Source: Canna indica (Eukaryota > Streptophyta > Magnoliopsida > Zingiberales > Cannaceae). From it: a DNA stretch of 64,000 bases. The number at the start of each line of letters is the position of its first letter. The first letter of the stretch is position 1. Shown one piece after another: positions 44,295-55,647 of this stretch. The notes under the pieces are model-generated. The model was given only the letters and a program-made list of their open reading frames with translations, was not told the DNA's origin and searched no databases. The translations under genes and the position numbers were made by a program. The DNA lies in contig CP136896.1 in the NCBI GenBank assembly GCA_034359265.1, forward strand, positions 13,361,501 to 13,425,500. Direction: 5' to 3'.

Positions 44295-44330
44295 GAACTG
44301 AGTCCGCCCAGTACGAGATGGAGGACCATA

Positions 44331-44813
44331 GACTAGTATTCTTTACTCTTTTACCAGTGATATAAACTAGTATTCTTTAATCTTTTACCTTTTAAAAGGG
44401 AAAAGCTAATTCTGTAAGTTAACAACAGTTTAATTAATTAAAAAACATAAGAGTATTCCCATTAATATAGGATGTGGTTGGCTCCTAAACATATTCAGCA
44501 AGAGCAATATGCTAGTATGTACAAATAACCAACAGACATCCTATATTAAAACAGGTATTTTAGAAGTTTGTATGTGTAAGCTCATATGAATTAGGTGTCA
44601 AGCACTAGATGATGAGGACCTTTACATTAAAAAGAAGAAGAAGAATGATTTACATTTGGCTGTAAAAATCAGACCTAATTGAGCTTGTTTCCTAGATATA
44701 CTAGAGCCATCAGAAACAAGGAAAAAAAATGACCTTGCATTAAACATGATCTTAATGCTGATTTAAATCATTAATCATTGATCAAACTAAGTCAAGAGTC
44801 AGTACCTGTCCAT
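44331..44813. other. inner CACTA interval between LINE and OTU exons
   Basis: AT-rich, with TATAAACTAGTATTCTTTA repeated from the left flank of the LINE. No coding frame recognised. Confidence 0.45.
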
Positions 44814-45900
44814 AAGCTTTTGATGATATGATGTGGCTTCATCAACAGAAGGAATTTCTCTATTAATTCTAGGAACATGCTGCAAAAGCAACAGTTATCC
44901 CAAGGATTTTAAATGCCAATATAATGTATTTAGATTGCATCCAAACATCATCTTTAGCTGATTAATGGAGGAATTACTCGTTAATTTTGTCTGATCAATA
45001 TGCTAGAAATTAATAATTGCATAGTAGTAATGTTTACTTGAAGATACCCTTGAGTACCACTAATAAATGAGAGAAAATCACAGAACATATATCAACAGTT
45101 GAGAAATTGATAAGGTGATATTTTTTAATCGGAGGATAAAATATATGGATTTAAGATAAAAGCTGCAAACTTACAGGAATAGAGACCATCTGGTTCAACC
45201 TTTTACGAACTTCACCATCAATCTCTGAAAAATCATCAATTAATTCTAGTGGTCATTCCTTCTCTTCATATGAGTTCTCCCCCGGACTAGAACATGAACT
45301 TGAGGGTTCCATATCATCTGGCTCATCCTGGTCATCCTCATTTTCTACATAAAGATGAAAAATCATCATAAAAATGCTTGATAGTATATCAGTAACATCA
45401 ACTAGTGCTCAAGTCATCCTAGTACCTGAATTATAACTTATTTTATATGGACTAAACCGGTCTTGTGTTAGAACAAATACTTGTAAGCATTCTTCCTCTC
45501 CACCTGCAGATCCTGAAGCTTCAGCAACTGCAAGTTGAGAAAGTTCCTCCTGAAGAGCATGTGCAATAATCTCATCATTCTCAATGGTTGCACATTGTGT
45601 ACCAATATCAACTTCTCCAACATAACTAGTATCATAAAAGCTGGAATCTGCACTATACATAGAAACATCATGCAAATAATGTCTTACTATAATCAGGATC
45701 TATACTCAAAGTCAACTAGAATCACTTTGGGGACAGAAGGACTCCTACAAATAATGAATAAGTATACTGACAAAACCCGGTGCAAGTAAGCTGAATCCCC
45801 TTAAATCATCGAATACAATTCAAAATCCACCACCAAACAAGAATTCGGGCAAGTTTCAAAGGTGGCATACCTCCAGGAGAAGATACAACGACAACCTCCT
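44814..45900 (-). pseudogene. captured exons of a plant OTU-type deubiquitinase
   Basis: In minus sense: a leader near 45900; exon 45675-45425 with MYSADSSFYDTSYVGEVDIG and ENDEIIAHALQEELSQLAVA; exon 45343-45178 with VENEDDQDEPDDMEPSSSCS, a stop after SYEEKE, then PLELIDDFSEIDGEVRKRLN; exon 44882-44817 with HVPRINREIPSVDEATSYHQ and KLMDR. These are the N-terminal acidic and pre-OTU segments of a plant OTU cysteine protease; the catalytic D-G-N-C block would follow and is absent. OTU proteins cleave ubiquitin chains. A TGA after EEKE stands where a tryptophan is usual. It runs opposite to the golgin fragment in the same CACTA element, so they are separate captures or were neighbours in the donor. 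Confidence 0.7.
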
Positions 45901-46534
45901 TCATCGCCAGTTAGCGGGGGCAGAAGGGCCAGCGCGGCAGACGACTGAGAAGGTCAGAGGGCGACGGGAGGGGCAGCGAGGCGCGGCGGAGCGAGGGAGA
46001 AGGGGCAACGGGCAGGGAGGGAGGAGGTTGAGGGGGCCGCCACCCAACGAAGAATGATCAATCAAGTGAGTGTGATCGAAGTAAATCAGAGAGATGAAAA
46101 ATAATGGTGGTAGAAAAATCTAACCTTGTCGACGGAGATCCTGCGGATTCCACACTCCATCGCCGAAATCAGAGGGGAGGCATAGACGAGCACTGTGTCG
46201 AGGAAGCCAGCATCGCCGAAATTAATTATATTTTAACGATCTAGATATATATATAATATCATATCTATATGTATCTATGTATATCTATATATTTATATGT
46301 ATCTATATATTTATATTATATATAATATATATTTATTATTTACTAAACATGGTGAGAGGTGAGGGTTGAGGGTTTTTTTAATTTTTGAATTAATTTTTAT
46401 TTATTTTTAGATTTATAAATGAGAGAGAGGAAATGAGAGAGAGTGGGACCGCCGAAGACTCTGCGTAGCGCAAAACATAAAAGGGGTTAGGGCAAATCAG
46501 TCGCCACACATCCCAACAACAATGTTCTCACAAA
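45901..46534. other. inner CACTA, leader-like GC-rich and AT-rich stretch
   Basis: 45905-46050 is GC-rich (GGGCAGCGAGGCGCGGCGGA) and looks like the promoter or leader of the captured OTU gene. 46240-46330 is a TATATCTATA-type repeat. No frame. Confidence 0.4.
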
Positions 46535-47103
46535 ATATATTTTTTAGTGAGGGTCATATTAGACCCTTACTAAATGTAGGATTTCGTGAGGGTCACGATA
46601 TCCTCATAATATATACTTTTTAGTGAGGGTCATATTCGACCCTCACAAAATGCAGGATTTCGTGAGGCCCAAGATGTTGTCCTCACAATATATACTTTTT
46701 AGCGACGATCATATCTGACCCTCATAAAATGCAGGATTTCGTGAGGGTCACGATGTTCTCACAATATATACTTTTTAGTGAGGGATATATTCGACCCTCA
46801 CAAAATGCAGGATTTCATGAGGGCCAAGGTGTTATTCTCACAATATATACTTTTTAGTGAGGGTCATATCCGACCCTCACAAAATATTTTATTTTTAGTG
46901 ACGGGTTTTCGTGAGGGTCATGGTGTTTTCCTCATTATATATACTTTTTAGTGAGGGTCATACCCGACCCTCACAAAAGTGTTCTTTTACTGACGGGCTT
47001 TCGTGAGGGTCGACTAGCAACCCCCATAAATAGGTGGATTTAGTGAGGGTCAATGTGCGACCCCCACCAAATCTCGTCACTAAAAGCCAAATTTCTTGTA
47101 GTG
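46535..47103. repeat. right subterminal repeats of inner CACTA
   Basis: At least seven units of about 75-90 bp built on TTTTTAGTGAGGGTCATA and GACCCTCACAAAAT occur, ending in the terminus at 47103. They parallel the left array, inverted. Confidence 0.85.
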
Positions 47104-47672
47104 AGCCGACCCAAGGTATTGGGGATTTTGTCGATTTCTCGTTATAATTCCGTCGTCTCGTCAAAATTTTTATCGAGATCTGATCCTCTTGTGTATATGT
47201 TGTTTAACGACGAAGTTTCACAGAGTTTTCCTCGGATTTAGGGGTCGGCCGCATGAAGGAAAAAGGGGAAAGGTCATGCCGAATTTTTACCCAATTTCCT
47301 AGAGTGGTCGTAACCTCTTGGATCAGGTTCTTTTCATGATTTGTGGCTCGATTATTCTTGATCACGGCTAAAAACTCTCTTCTTCCACCCTGATCAATCT
47401 CGGCCGAGCATGAGTAACCTAGGTTAGGTTCGGCCGAGTGGGTGTGAGGAGGGGAAAGGGGCTCGACTTGGTTCATGCTTACATGTAGAGTTTTATTTCA
47501 TTGTTTATGCTATAGATTTCTCACTTGATGTATGATCTTGTTAGTAGTGGTAGATTGAGTTTATCTTGATATAAGAGAATGTTCTTGAACGCACATATAT
47601 GGTTAGGATTTAGAATGACATGTGAATCATGGAAATATTTCATTTATTTTCTAATGTAAATGCCCAATCCTT

Positions 47673-47980
47673 TGTTGACCTTGAATCGATCCTCATCAGA
47701 TCAGATCTGAAGACAACAATTGAAAGCACAACAAAGAACAGAAAGGAAATGCAATGTGTAACACCAAAAAACTCTCGATAGCTATTCGATTCAAAAAAGC
47801 CATACAACGGAACAAAACAGAGAGCTATTTATACCCAGCTCCACTACTCACTGTTTACATCGGAGACTCCTCACTCTTTGACAGCTAACCCACACTTGTA
47901 AAATATCCCATACAAGAGTAACTTTATTACAAATAATTAACCAAACACTTTAAGTAACAACAGTATTAACCTTTCTAACA
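47673..47980 (-). repeat. 3' LTR of the recent copia
   Basis: It begins TGTTGACCTTGAATCG and ends CCTTTCTAACA. The purine tract lies at 47981-47990. Confidence 0.95.
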
Positions 47981-48085
47981 CTCCTCCTTAATACTGATTT
48001 CTCTAACTCCCAACAAATCACGAAAAAACAGAAATTTCTCCACAGGAAGAGCTTTTGTAAAAATATCAGCAAGTTGATCTCCAGA

Positions 48086-51060
48086 CTAGCAAAAAATTAC
48101 TTCAATGTCTTTGTTTGCAATTAACTCTCTAATGAAATGTATTCTTGTATCAATATGGCAAGTTCTAGCTTGTTGCACAGGATTATGTGCAATAGCTATA
48201 GCAGATTTATTGTCACAATAAATCAGTGTAGCTTCCTTTTGAACAACACCCAAATCCTCTAATAACCTGCGCACTCAAACAGTGTGACAGGCAGCTGCAG
48301 TAAGTGCTACATACTCAGCTTCAGCTGAAGAGAGAGCTGTAGAACTTTGTTTCTTTGAACACCAACATATACAACTGGTTCCTAGGCTCAACACTAACCC
48401 AGTAGTACTCCTCCTGTCATCTATAAAACCTGCCCAATCACTGTCAGAGAATGACAACAGCTCATCAATGTTTTCCTTGGAATAGAACAATCCATAATTT
48501 CTAGTCCCTTTCAGATATCTCAAAATTCTTTTAGTTGCATTCAGATGTATGGTACTTGGTTCTCCCATAAATCTTGATAGTAAGTTTGTAGCTTGCAGTA
48601 TATCTGGTCTGGTTTGTGTCAAGAAGGACAGACTTCCAATAACACTCCTATAAGCAAAAGGTTCAACTTTGGTATTTTTATCATTCATTGTAAACTTTGC
48701 ATTAGTCATCATTGGTGTTCCCACAGCATTGCAATTTTCTAAACCAGTTCTTTTTAGCAGATCATTAATAGCTTTTTGTTGTGAAACAACAATACCTTTG
48801 CTGTGTTGTTTAATCTCCAATCCTAATAAGTGGCTTAGTACACCTAGGTCTGACATTTCAAATTCTGAACACATTTTTTCTTTGAACTCAGTCAGCATTT
48901 CAAGAGAATTGCCACAATATATCAAGTCATCTACATATAACAGGACAAATATACTCTTTTCATTTAAACCATGCTTAATGTACATGGTCTGTTCATTCTT
49001 ACTTCTATGAAAACCTTGATTTAAGAAATAAGAATCAATTTTTTCATACCAAGTTCTGGGAGCTTGTTTAAGGCCATACAAGGCTTTTTGCAATCTGTAA
49101 ACCTTCTCTCTTGGCCTTGAATCACAAACCCAGCTGGTTGCTTGACATGAACTTCTTCCTTTAAATCACCATTCAGAAAAGCTGATTTAACATCTAGCTG
49201 AAACAATTTCCACCCTTTCATTGCAGCAAGAGCCAACATAATTCGGATGGTATCAAATTTTGCTACTGGAGCAAATGTTTCAAAGTAGTCAAGTCCTTCC
49301 ACTTGCATAAAACCCTTAGCTACCAATCTAACTTTGAGTTTATCAACACTTCCATCAGATTTATATTTCACTTTATAGACTCATTTTAAATCTACAGGAA
49401 TCTTATTCTTCGGCAAGTCAACAAGTTTCCAAGTGTCATGTTTCACTATGGAGTTTATCTCCTCCTGCATAGCAATGTTCCAACATTTATCTTTTGCAGC
49501 CTCTTCATAATTGGATGGTTCAGTCAACTCCATCAATTGACATCTTTGAGTTCTTGAATAAATCTCTTCTAGACTCCTATATCCTCTAGTTGGCGGTGTC
49601 TCTGAATTTTCACTATTGCTGCTAGACAATGGTGCAGTTTCAAGCTCAGTTTCTTCTTCACCCTCAACTGAAGACTCATTGATATCATCATCAAGAGTCT
49701 GTGGTGTTTCTCTATTTCTCCTACTGTCAACAAAGTCATCTACCAGAGCAATTTCAGGATTTGCAGAGGTACTGGCAGTGTTTTCACTATTTCTATCTCT
49801 CCAATATTTTGACTCATCAAACCAGACATCCCTGCTGACAATTATATTTTTTGTGGCTGGATCATATAGGCGATACCCTTTTGTTTCAGTGCTATAACCC
49901 AAGTGAATACAAACCACACTGTTATCATCTAGTTTCACCCTCTTCTGTGAAGGAACAAAAACATAGGCAAGACACCCAAAGATTTTTAGATGATTTACAC
50001 TTAGTTTTTTACCACTCCAAGCCTCAGCAGGTGTTTTGTTTTTTACAGCTGAAGTTATACATCTATTGAGTAAATACACAGCTGTATTTACTGATTCTGC
50101 CCAAAATTCTTTTGACAGTCCACTACTCTTCAGCATACATTTTGTCATTTCAATTATGCTTCTATTTTTTCTCTCAGCTACCCCATTCTGTTAGGGTGTG
50201 AAAGCTGCAGTCAATTGCCTTTGAAATCCTTTCTTCAAACAGAATTTACTAAATTCATTTGACATGAATTCCCCACCTCTATCAGTCCTCAATATTTTCA
50301 ACCTCTTGCTTGTTTCATTTTCAGTAGCAGCAACATATTTTTTGAAAGCTAACAAAGCCTCAAATTTGTTTTTTAAGAAGTAAACACATGAATACCGACT
50401 ATAATCATCAACAAAAATTGCAAAGTATCTATAGCCAGAATTAAAATTTACCTCCATGGTTCCACATAAGTCAGCATGAACAAGCTCAAGTTGACTGTCA
50501 GCCCTTGTGACTTGACCTTTAGGAAATGGCAGCCTGCTTTGTTTTCCCAGTGCACAGGCTTCACAAGTTTTGATACTAAGTTTATCACTTAGTTTAGGAA
50601 TCCCTCGAACCATCTCTTCCTCAGACATCTCTGCCAAGTTCTGAAAATTGTTGTGACCAAATCTTTGATGCCACAAAATTGATTCTGCTTCATTTTCAAC
50701 TTTGAATGCTTTTATTGAGCTGCCCAATCTAAACAGATTATTATCAGCCATGGAAACTGGAAACAACACATTTTCTTTATCCTTTCCAGAGTATACTTTG
50801 CAACAATTATTCTCAAATAGAACTCCATAACCATCTTTCATTAGCTGTCCTACACTGAGTAAATTTGTTTCAAGCTCAGGGACAAGCATAACATTCTTCA
50901 GCACATGATTTCTGCAAGCCTCAAGTTTAATATCACCAAGTCCACTGGACCTTCTGATAGAGCCATCACCCAGCCTTACATTAGTAGTAAATGTTCTATC
51001 AATCTTCACAAAAAGAGTCTCATTAGATGTCATATGATTACTACATCCAGAGTCAATGTA
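48086..51060 (-). pseudogene. pol of the recent copia (protease, integrase, RT, RNase H)
   Basis: 51060-50191: protease motif YIDSGCSNHMT; pre-integrase WHQRFGHNNFQNLAEM with CEACALGKQ; integrase core HADLCGTMEV, FVDDYSRYSCVYF and RTDRGGEFMSNEF. A TAA at about 50188 interrupts before QNGVAERKNR. 50148-49381: integrase C-terminus CLAYVFVPSQKRVKLDD and the linker. A TGA at about 49378 interrupts before VYKVKYKSDG. 49371-49093: KGFMQVEGLDYFETFAPVAK, QLDVKSAFLNGDLKEEV, then a one-base deletion near 49110. 49093-48275: ALYGLKQAPRTWYEKID, catalytic YVDDLIYC, and RNase H with SFSDSDWAGFIDDRRST and SSAEAEYVAL. A TGA at 48275 precedes the final part VRRLLEDLGVVQKEA (to 48086). Four point breaks and one frameshift were counted across gag-pol; domain order is that of Ty1/copia. 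Confidence 0.9.
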
Positions 51061-52011
51061 CTAGTCTTGTGCTTCATGATTACCAAGCTTAGCAAGAAGT
51101 AGAACAGCTTCCTCTTCCTCTACAATATTCTCCTTCTCTGAAGACTCTTCTTCTTCAACAATATTTGCATATTCTAGCTTCTCTTTCTCATGTTTTTCTT
51201 TTAATCTACAGAACCTCTCAATGTGGCCATATCTCTTACAATAGTAACACTGTATTTTTCTTGTATCTCTTCTTTTGTCATCAATCTGACTGAACTGAAC
51301 GTTTTCTGTTTCTTTTTTACCATCAGCCAATGAAGCTTCACTTTTCTTCCTGTAATTCATGCTTGTATACTTTGATTTAGTGTTTCTCATGTAGAATGCC
51401 ACATTCTCCTCATTTCTTTCAAATCTTTTCATCCGATCCTCATGGGACAACAAAGATCCCAGAAGTTCTTCAGTGGTCATAGCTCTTATATTTCTGCCTT
51501 CTTCAATAACCGTGACCACGTGATCATATTTTTGAGGAAGACTCCGAAGGATCTTCCTCACAACCTTTGATTCATCAATTTCTTCACCATAGCTTCTTAA
51601 TTGATTAGCTAATTCAATTAAATTGCAAACAAATGTATTCAAATCTTCTTCCTCATCCATAAACGAGCTTTCAAATCTCATGCAAAGATTTTGAAGTTTT
51701 ACCTCTTTAACTTTGGTAGTTCCCCGATATCTTCTCTCAAGCTGCTCCCAAGCAGATTTAGCTGATCGGATCGTGCCCAAACGAGTGGCAATCTGCTCAG
51801 TAAGGGCTTGCTGAATAGAGAACTTTGCTTTGGCATCCCTTTTTTTGATTTCCTTCAATTCCTTCGGATCTAGATCCTCAGAGTTATAGCCTTCTTCTAT
51901 TAAATCCCACATCTCCAGTGAGATAAAATAGTTCTGCATCTTCGAACTCCGAAGATCGTAGCCCTCGCCAGTGAAGATTGGAAGAGGAGGAAGTCCGGAA
52001 GAGGTACCCAT
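51061..52011 (-). pseudogene. gag of the recent copia (open for 316 codons)
   Basis: From ATG at 52011: MGTSSGLPPLPIFTGEGYDL, then the gag core SAWEQLERRYRGTTKVKEVK and LRSLPQKYDHVVTVIEE, then the zinc knuckle CYYCKRYGHIERFC (complete C-x2-C-x4-H-x4-C) and a Glu-rich stretch. It ends at a TAG at 51061-51063 right where the protease motif YIDSGCSNHMTS continues in the same frame; relatives have a tryptophan there. So gag-pol was one frame, now cut by a single change. The product coats the RNA. The start is the first ATG after the PBS. Confidence 0.9.
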
Positions 52012-52031
52012 GACGCCGATTCTCTTCTCTT

Positions 52032-52046
52032 GGCTCTGATACCACC
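52032..52046 (-). other. primer-binding site (tRNA-iMet)
   Basis: The minus strand reads GGTGGTATCAGAGCC directly after the 5' LTR, an exact match to the TGGTATCAGAGC core. Confidence 0.9.
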
Positions 52047-52358
52047 TATTGACCTTGAATCGATCCTCAGCAGATCAGATCTGAAGACAACAATTGAAAG
52101 CACAGCAAAGAACAGAAAGGAAATGCAATGTGTAACACCAAAAAACTCTCGATAGCTATTCGATTCAAAAAAGCCATACAACAGAACAAAACAGAGATCT
52201 ATTTATACCCAGCTCCACTACTCACTGTTTACATCAGAGACTCCTCGCTCTTTGACGGCTAACCCACACTTGTAAAAGATCCCATACAAGAGTAACTTTA
52301 TTACAAACCAACAATTAACCAAACACTTTAAGTAACATCAGTATTAACCTTTCTAACA
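52047..52358 (-). repeat. 5' LTR of the recent copia
   Basis: It begins TATTGACCTTGAATCG (TG changed to TA) and ends CCTTTCTAACA. In minus sense it carries the promoter. Confidence 0.95.
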
Positions 52359-53639
52359 TCCTTACCATATTATATTCCTTGTTTCCTTATCGGAATTTAG
52401 AAATTTATTGTTGAATTTAATCTCCTTATTTTTGGAAATCATGTGATTATTCATATGGATAATTGTAGAACGAATTTCCTATGTTATATATGCTGTGATG
52501 AACCCGAAAGTTGACATTTTCATGCTTATGAAATGTGGTTACACTTAAGGAATATAATGCATAGACTAGGTTTCACACCTAGAGAAGGATAGCAGACATT
52601 GGTATTCGACTAGTGCGACCTAAGGAATGGGTCGGGTACGGGTTGGTGCTCGGGGATTTAGATGAAGTTTTTCTTTGAGAAACTCTGATTGTGTATTGTG
52701 ATTGAGATTGTCTACTTAGGAGTACCGATAGCCGGAACAACTACTAATCGACTCAGCGGTGATTAGGGTCTTGAGATTACACCATCGGACCTGCTAGGTG
52801 TTAGACCTGAGTGGTGGAGGGTCTTGAGATTTCGTCAGTGGGCCACGTTGACGGTAGACCCGAGTCGGGTGGGACTAGCTATCCCTAATCCGGTGGGATC
52901 TGAGACTAGTTGACCATCCTAGTCGACGGGCCCGGTGATTGTTATTGACATTCCTTGTATGTTGTATAGATCGGTGTGGCCGAGTACTGTATTGTGGTGA
53001 AGGTCGGACTGAGCCGAACTATTCATGCAGGATGAGGCCATATATAGTGACCGAAAGATACTCAGTCTGAAGGAGCCGATATGGCCAGATTACTTATTCG
53101 TATAGGTTGGCCAATTGGCTGGTTACCATGATATGACTAGCATAGACTCCTCATTTATGTGCTTGTGTATATATTTATATGTTATCATATCAGGGATTTA
53201 AGTGGAGGTTCGGAAGGACTGCTCACTGAGTTTCTTGTGAACTCATGGTTTCTTGTTTTGTTTTTTTTGCAGAGCCCGATCAGTGAGGTACGGCTTGGTG
53301 GCTTGGTGCGACTAGAGGGCAAGCGTTGGCGCAGATCTCGTAGCAGGCAATCATGTAGTTGTAGCTATGTGGATAGGGTTGTAGACATGTACTGAGTAGT
53401 TTGTCCTTGAAAAACTTGTATCTGCTTTAGACTTTGAAACTTGAGTTGTTTCCTTCAAATTTGAAATTACTAAAATTGTTTTGACAATTTTTTAAAAAAA
53501 AATAAATATTTGTGCCGTTGTCTTTTGTTTATGTGGAGTGTTTTCTTTGGTGTAGTGGTTTAGTGCATGTGGTAGGATTCGGGGTACCAACACGTACCCT
53601 GGCCGGTCACGCGACCCTGAGTTGGGGCGTGACAATATG

Positions 53640-54619
53640 TTTTTCATATATGAATCTATTTTTCATTGCTATTGTTCCAGAAGGTCCAATTGCAATCTTA
53701 GTACCATTTTTATCTTTTTGTGATTTTTATATAATTCCTTGCTTCTATGGGTTCTTTTACATGTCCTGGTAATTTCTGCCTCCATGTAAGCCTTGTACTT
53801 GTTCTGAATGATGTTGGCGAGCACGCACGCAGCAGGTAAGAAATTATAGAGTAGCTATATGTTTTATGCAAATATTATTGCTCACATGTTGAGCATGGCT
53901 AAAAATAGTTTAGGAATTTGTGTTCGGAATGAAAATTTATATATTATTGTAGAAAACTAAGCCAACCCAACATAGTGTTCGTGGTCTAAGGGGACTTGGA
54001 TTGACTCATGATATTCTTGTCTGCCGAAGTTCCAAGGTTGATATCTGACCGTTCTACTTTGATATTTTTGGCAGCCACTAGATGCAATTGTAATGTGATA
54101 GTAATTTATTGAGTATCAAATTAAAGTTACCTTAAAACTTCCTCTCTTTTTGAATCGAATTGAAATATTTGAATCGGTATCTAGGTAAACCGCTAGTGCC
54201 CAAGGCTGCTTCAATGCAGAAGCCAAGACCTGCCGCCGCTAATAAGATTATCGAGAGACTATTGCATCAAAAATACCTCCATTCATCTGCAGCTCGTTCT
54301 AAGAGATTTACCAAGGTCCGATAATTTAACCTCCATTTTCTCCTTGCCCGTTTTGTGTTTTCTTGGATTTCTTGCTCTGTTCATTCTTCAAATGATTAAG
54401 TTTTTCACTGTCGTGTTTGTCAACTGCAAGTGGTAAGTGCCCAACAAAGGGCGGAAGGGGGAAGCACGATATATGCTAATAATGTTGGAGGTGGTATGCC
54501 AATTTTTGTTTGTTGACATAATTGTTGTCACTGATATAACATTCTATAGTCTTTCTAATAAACAATTTCAATGTTTTTGCCTTGAGTTTCAGATGACTTG
54601 ATATGTTTATTTGACATTT
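53640..54619 (+). other. outer CACTA, captured-looking segment with one unidentified open stretch
   Basis: At about 54184-54322 (+) a frame reads KPLVPKAASMQKPRPAAANK followed by IIERLLHQKYLHSSAARSKR and then a GT donor-like site. It looks like an exon, but I cannot assign it; by position it may be 5' sequence of the CarA transcript or of another captured gene. The rest is intron-like AT-rich DNA. Confidence 0.4.
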
Positions 54620-54625
54620 TCAATC

Positions 54626-55110
54626 CAGTAAAACGGCCTTCAAAAACTGTCGATGCTAGACTTGTTCTTGAAGATGGTTCTATATGGAGGGCGAAGTCTT
54701 TTGGTGCTTTAGGAATGCAAGTTGGTGAGGTGGTGTTCAATATATATATATACATTATTAACTGGGTAAATTTTATTTTATGCCTTTTCTTCTTCACAAG
54801 TGCAATTGTTTCGGTCCTTTTTATCACTGAACCTGATTGCTTCAAAATGACCTTCTTTCCTTTTGCAAAGATATGATATTTTTATTTTATACCTTTATCG
54901 CGGGCAACTCTTGTAGTCATTTCACCCTTGCTCGCGTGTAATTTTGAAGATTTTTTTTAACCTCGAAATTTAAAAACACTGCTAACATATTCTTTCCTTT
55001 CACAGGTGTTGATTTAATAAGTGGTGTTTCATGTACATGTCTGGTCAGACAAAACACATCCAGAATGGGAATTCAACAATGACCAGAAACTCACTAAAAG
55101 TTTTGATGTT
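54626..55110 (+). pseudogene. carA: captured exons of carbamoyl-phosphate synthase small chain
   Basis: Exon 54626-54738 gives PVKRPSKTVDARLVLEDGSI followed by WRAKSFGALGMQVGEVVFN, the start of the mature CPSase small subunit (the RLVLEDGS and GEVVFN words are characteristic). The sequence breaks off where TSLTGYQE-type sequence would come, replaced by a TA repeat and intron-like DNA. A second piece near 55013-55105 gives GVDLISGVS and, in another frame, SDKTHPEWEFNNDQKLTKSF, corresponding to a later region of the small subunit. In plants this chloroplast enzyme supplies glutamine-derived ammonia for arginine and pyrimidine synthesis. The glutamine amidotransferase triad is absent, so no activity. 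It lies inside the outer CACTA. Confidence 0.75.
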
Positions 55111-55647
55111 AGTATGATTGTCTGTATCCTTTGAATACTGGTATATTTAATAAGTTCTTTTTACCACTGAACCTGATTGCTTCAAAATAAATTCTTTTGA
55201 TAAATATTCATGTAAGTTAATGGCATTGTGTTCACAGAAATTAGAATATACAATAATTTCGAATTTTTATTGGGTAGTTCATTACATGAGTTACATTATA
55301 GACTCACCTAAACCTAAGATAAACGAATCATATTGCATGTCCTGTCTAATAAGTATGCAGAATGTGATTTTCCATATGATACTTTGCTTTCTTGGTATCT
55401 AAGTTAGATGATTGAGGAAATAGAGTATATATGGATTAATGATTGAATCATTCTGCGAATATAGTTTTGTCTCATTTTTAAAGTAATGCTTCTATCTTTA
55501 GGTGCCTCTGAATTGTAGTTGAGTTTGAAATTTTAAAATTTCAAGAGGTTCTCTTTATTTTAATTCAAATCTGACAATAAATATGTATGGCCTTATTTTA
55601 ATTCTTTTTATTATACATAATATATTCTTTAATGTGCATAATGAATG
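55111..55647. other. outer CACTA, AT-rich interval
   Basis: No exon recognised. A TTTTTACCACTGAACCTGAT block at about 55155 repeats one at 54815, indicating an internal duplication of intron-like sequence. Confidence 0.45.

Larger units (their letters stand above)
41403..44330 (-). mobile_element. L1-type LINE, 5' truncated
   Basis: In minus sense: endonuclease (truncated), reverse transcriptase, and zf-RVT C-terminus, ending in an A-run (plus-strand T-run at 41403-41412). AGTGATATAAACT flanks it at about 41391 and 44352, a likely TSD, although 44331-44352 also repeats ACTAGTATTCTTTACTCTTT from 41252. It lies in the captured golgin segment of the inner CACTA. Confidence 0.8.
38199..47103. 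mobile_element. inner CACTA element with captured genes
   Basis: The termini are CACTACAAGAAAAGTGG at 38199 and AAATTTCTTGTAGTG ending at 47103; the TSD AGC lies at 38196-38198 and 47104-47106. Subterminal arrays of GTGAGGGTCG and its inverse occupy 38215-38720 and 46540-47090. It contains a transposase-24 type gene remnant, golgin-84 exons, OTU-protease exons and a later LINE insertion. No TNP2-type transposase is seen. Confidence 0.9.
47673..52358 (-). mobile_element. recent Ty1/copia element, complete
   Basis: The LTRs are 47673-47980 and 52047-52358 (308 and 312 bp, about 11 mismatches and one small indel by eye). The TSD TCCTT lies at 47668-47672 and 52359-52363. In minus sense the order is PBS, gag, protease, integrase, RT, RNase H, purine tract TAAGGAGGAG. 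Length 4686 bp, typical. Only a few breaks exist in the reading frame, so it is the youngest large insertion here. It sits in the solo gypsy LTR. Confidence 0.95.
37715..53634 (+). mobile_element. solo Ty3/gypsy (Tekay/Del-like) LTR split by two insertions
   Basis: It begins TGTAATACCCGAGG and ends GTTGGGGCGTGACA, the form of chromovirus-type gypsy LTRs. A perfect TSD ATATG lies at 37710-37714 and 53635-53639. Removing the inner CACTA (38199-47103) and the copia element (47673-52358) leaves about 2.3 kb. No internal gypsy genes are present. A related LTR lies in opposite orientation at 59821-61595. Confidence 0.85.

Noticed and set aside
47204..47476. 90-codon minus-strand frame in the solo gypsy LTR
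   Set aside because: It sits within LTR sequence, is disrupted by the neighbouring CACTA junction and has no domain.
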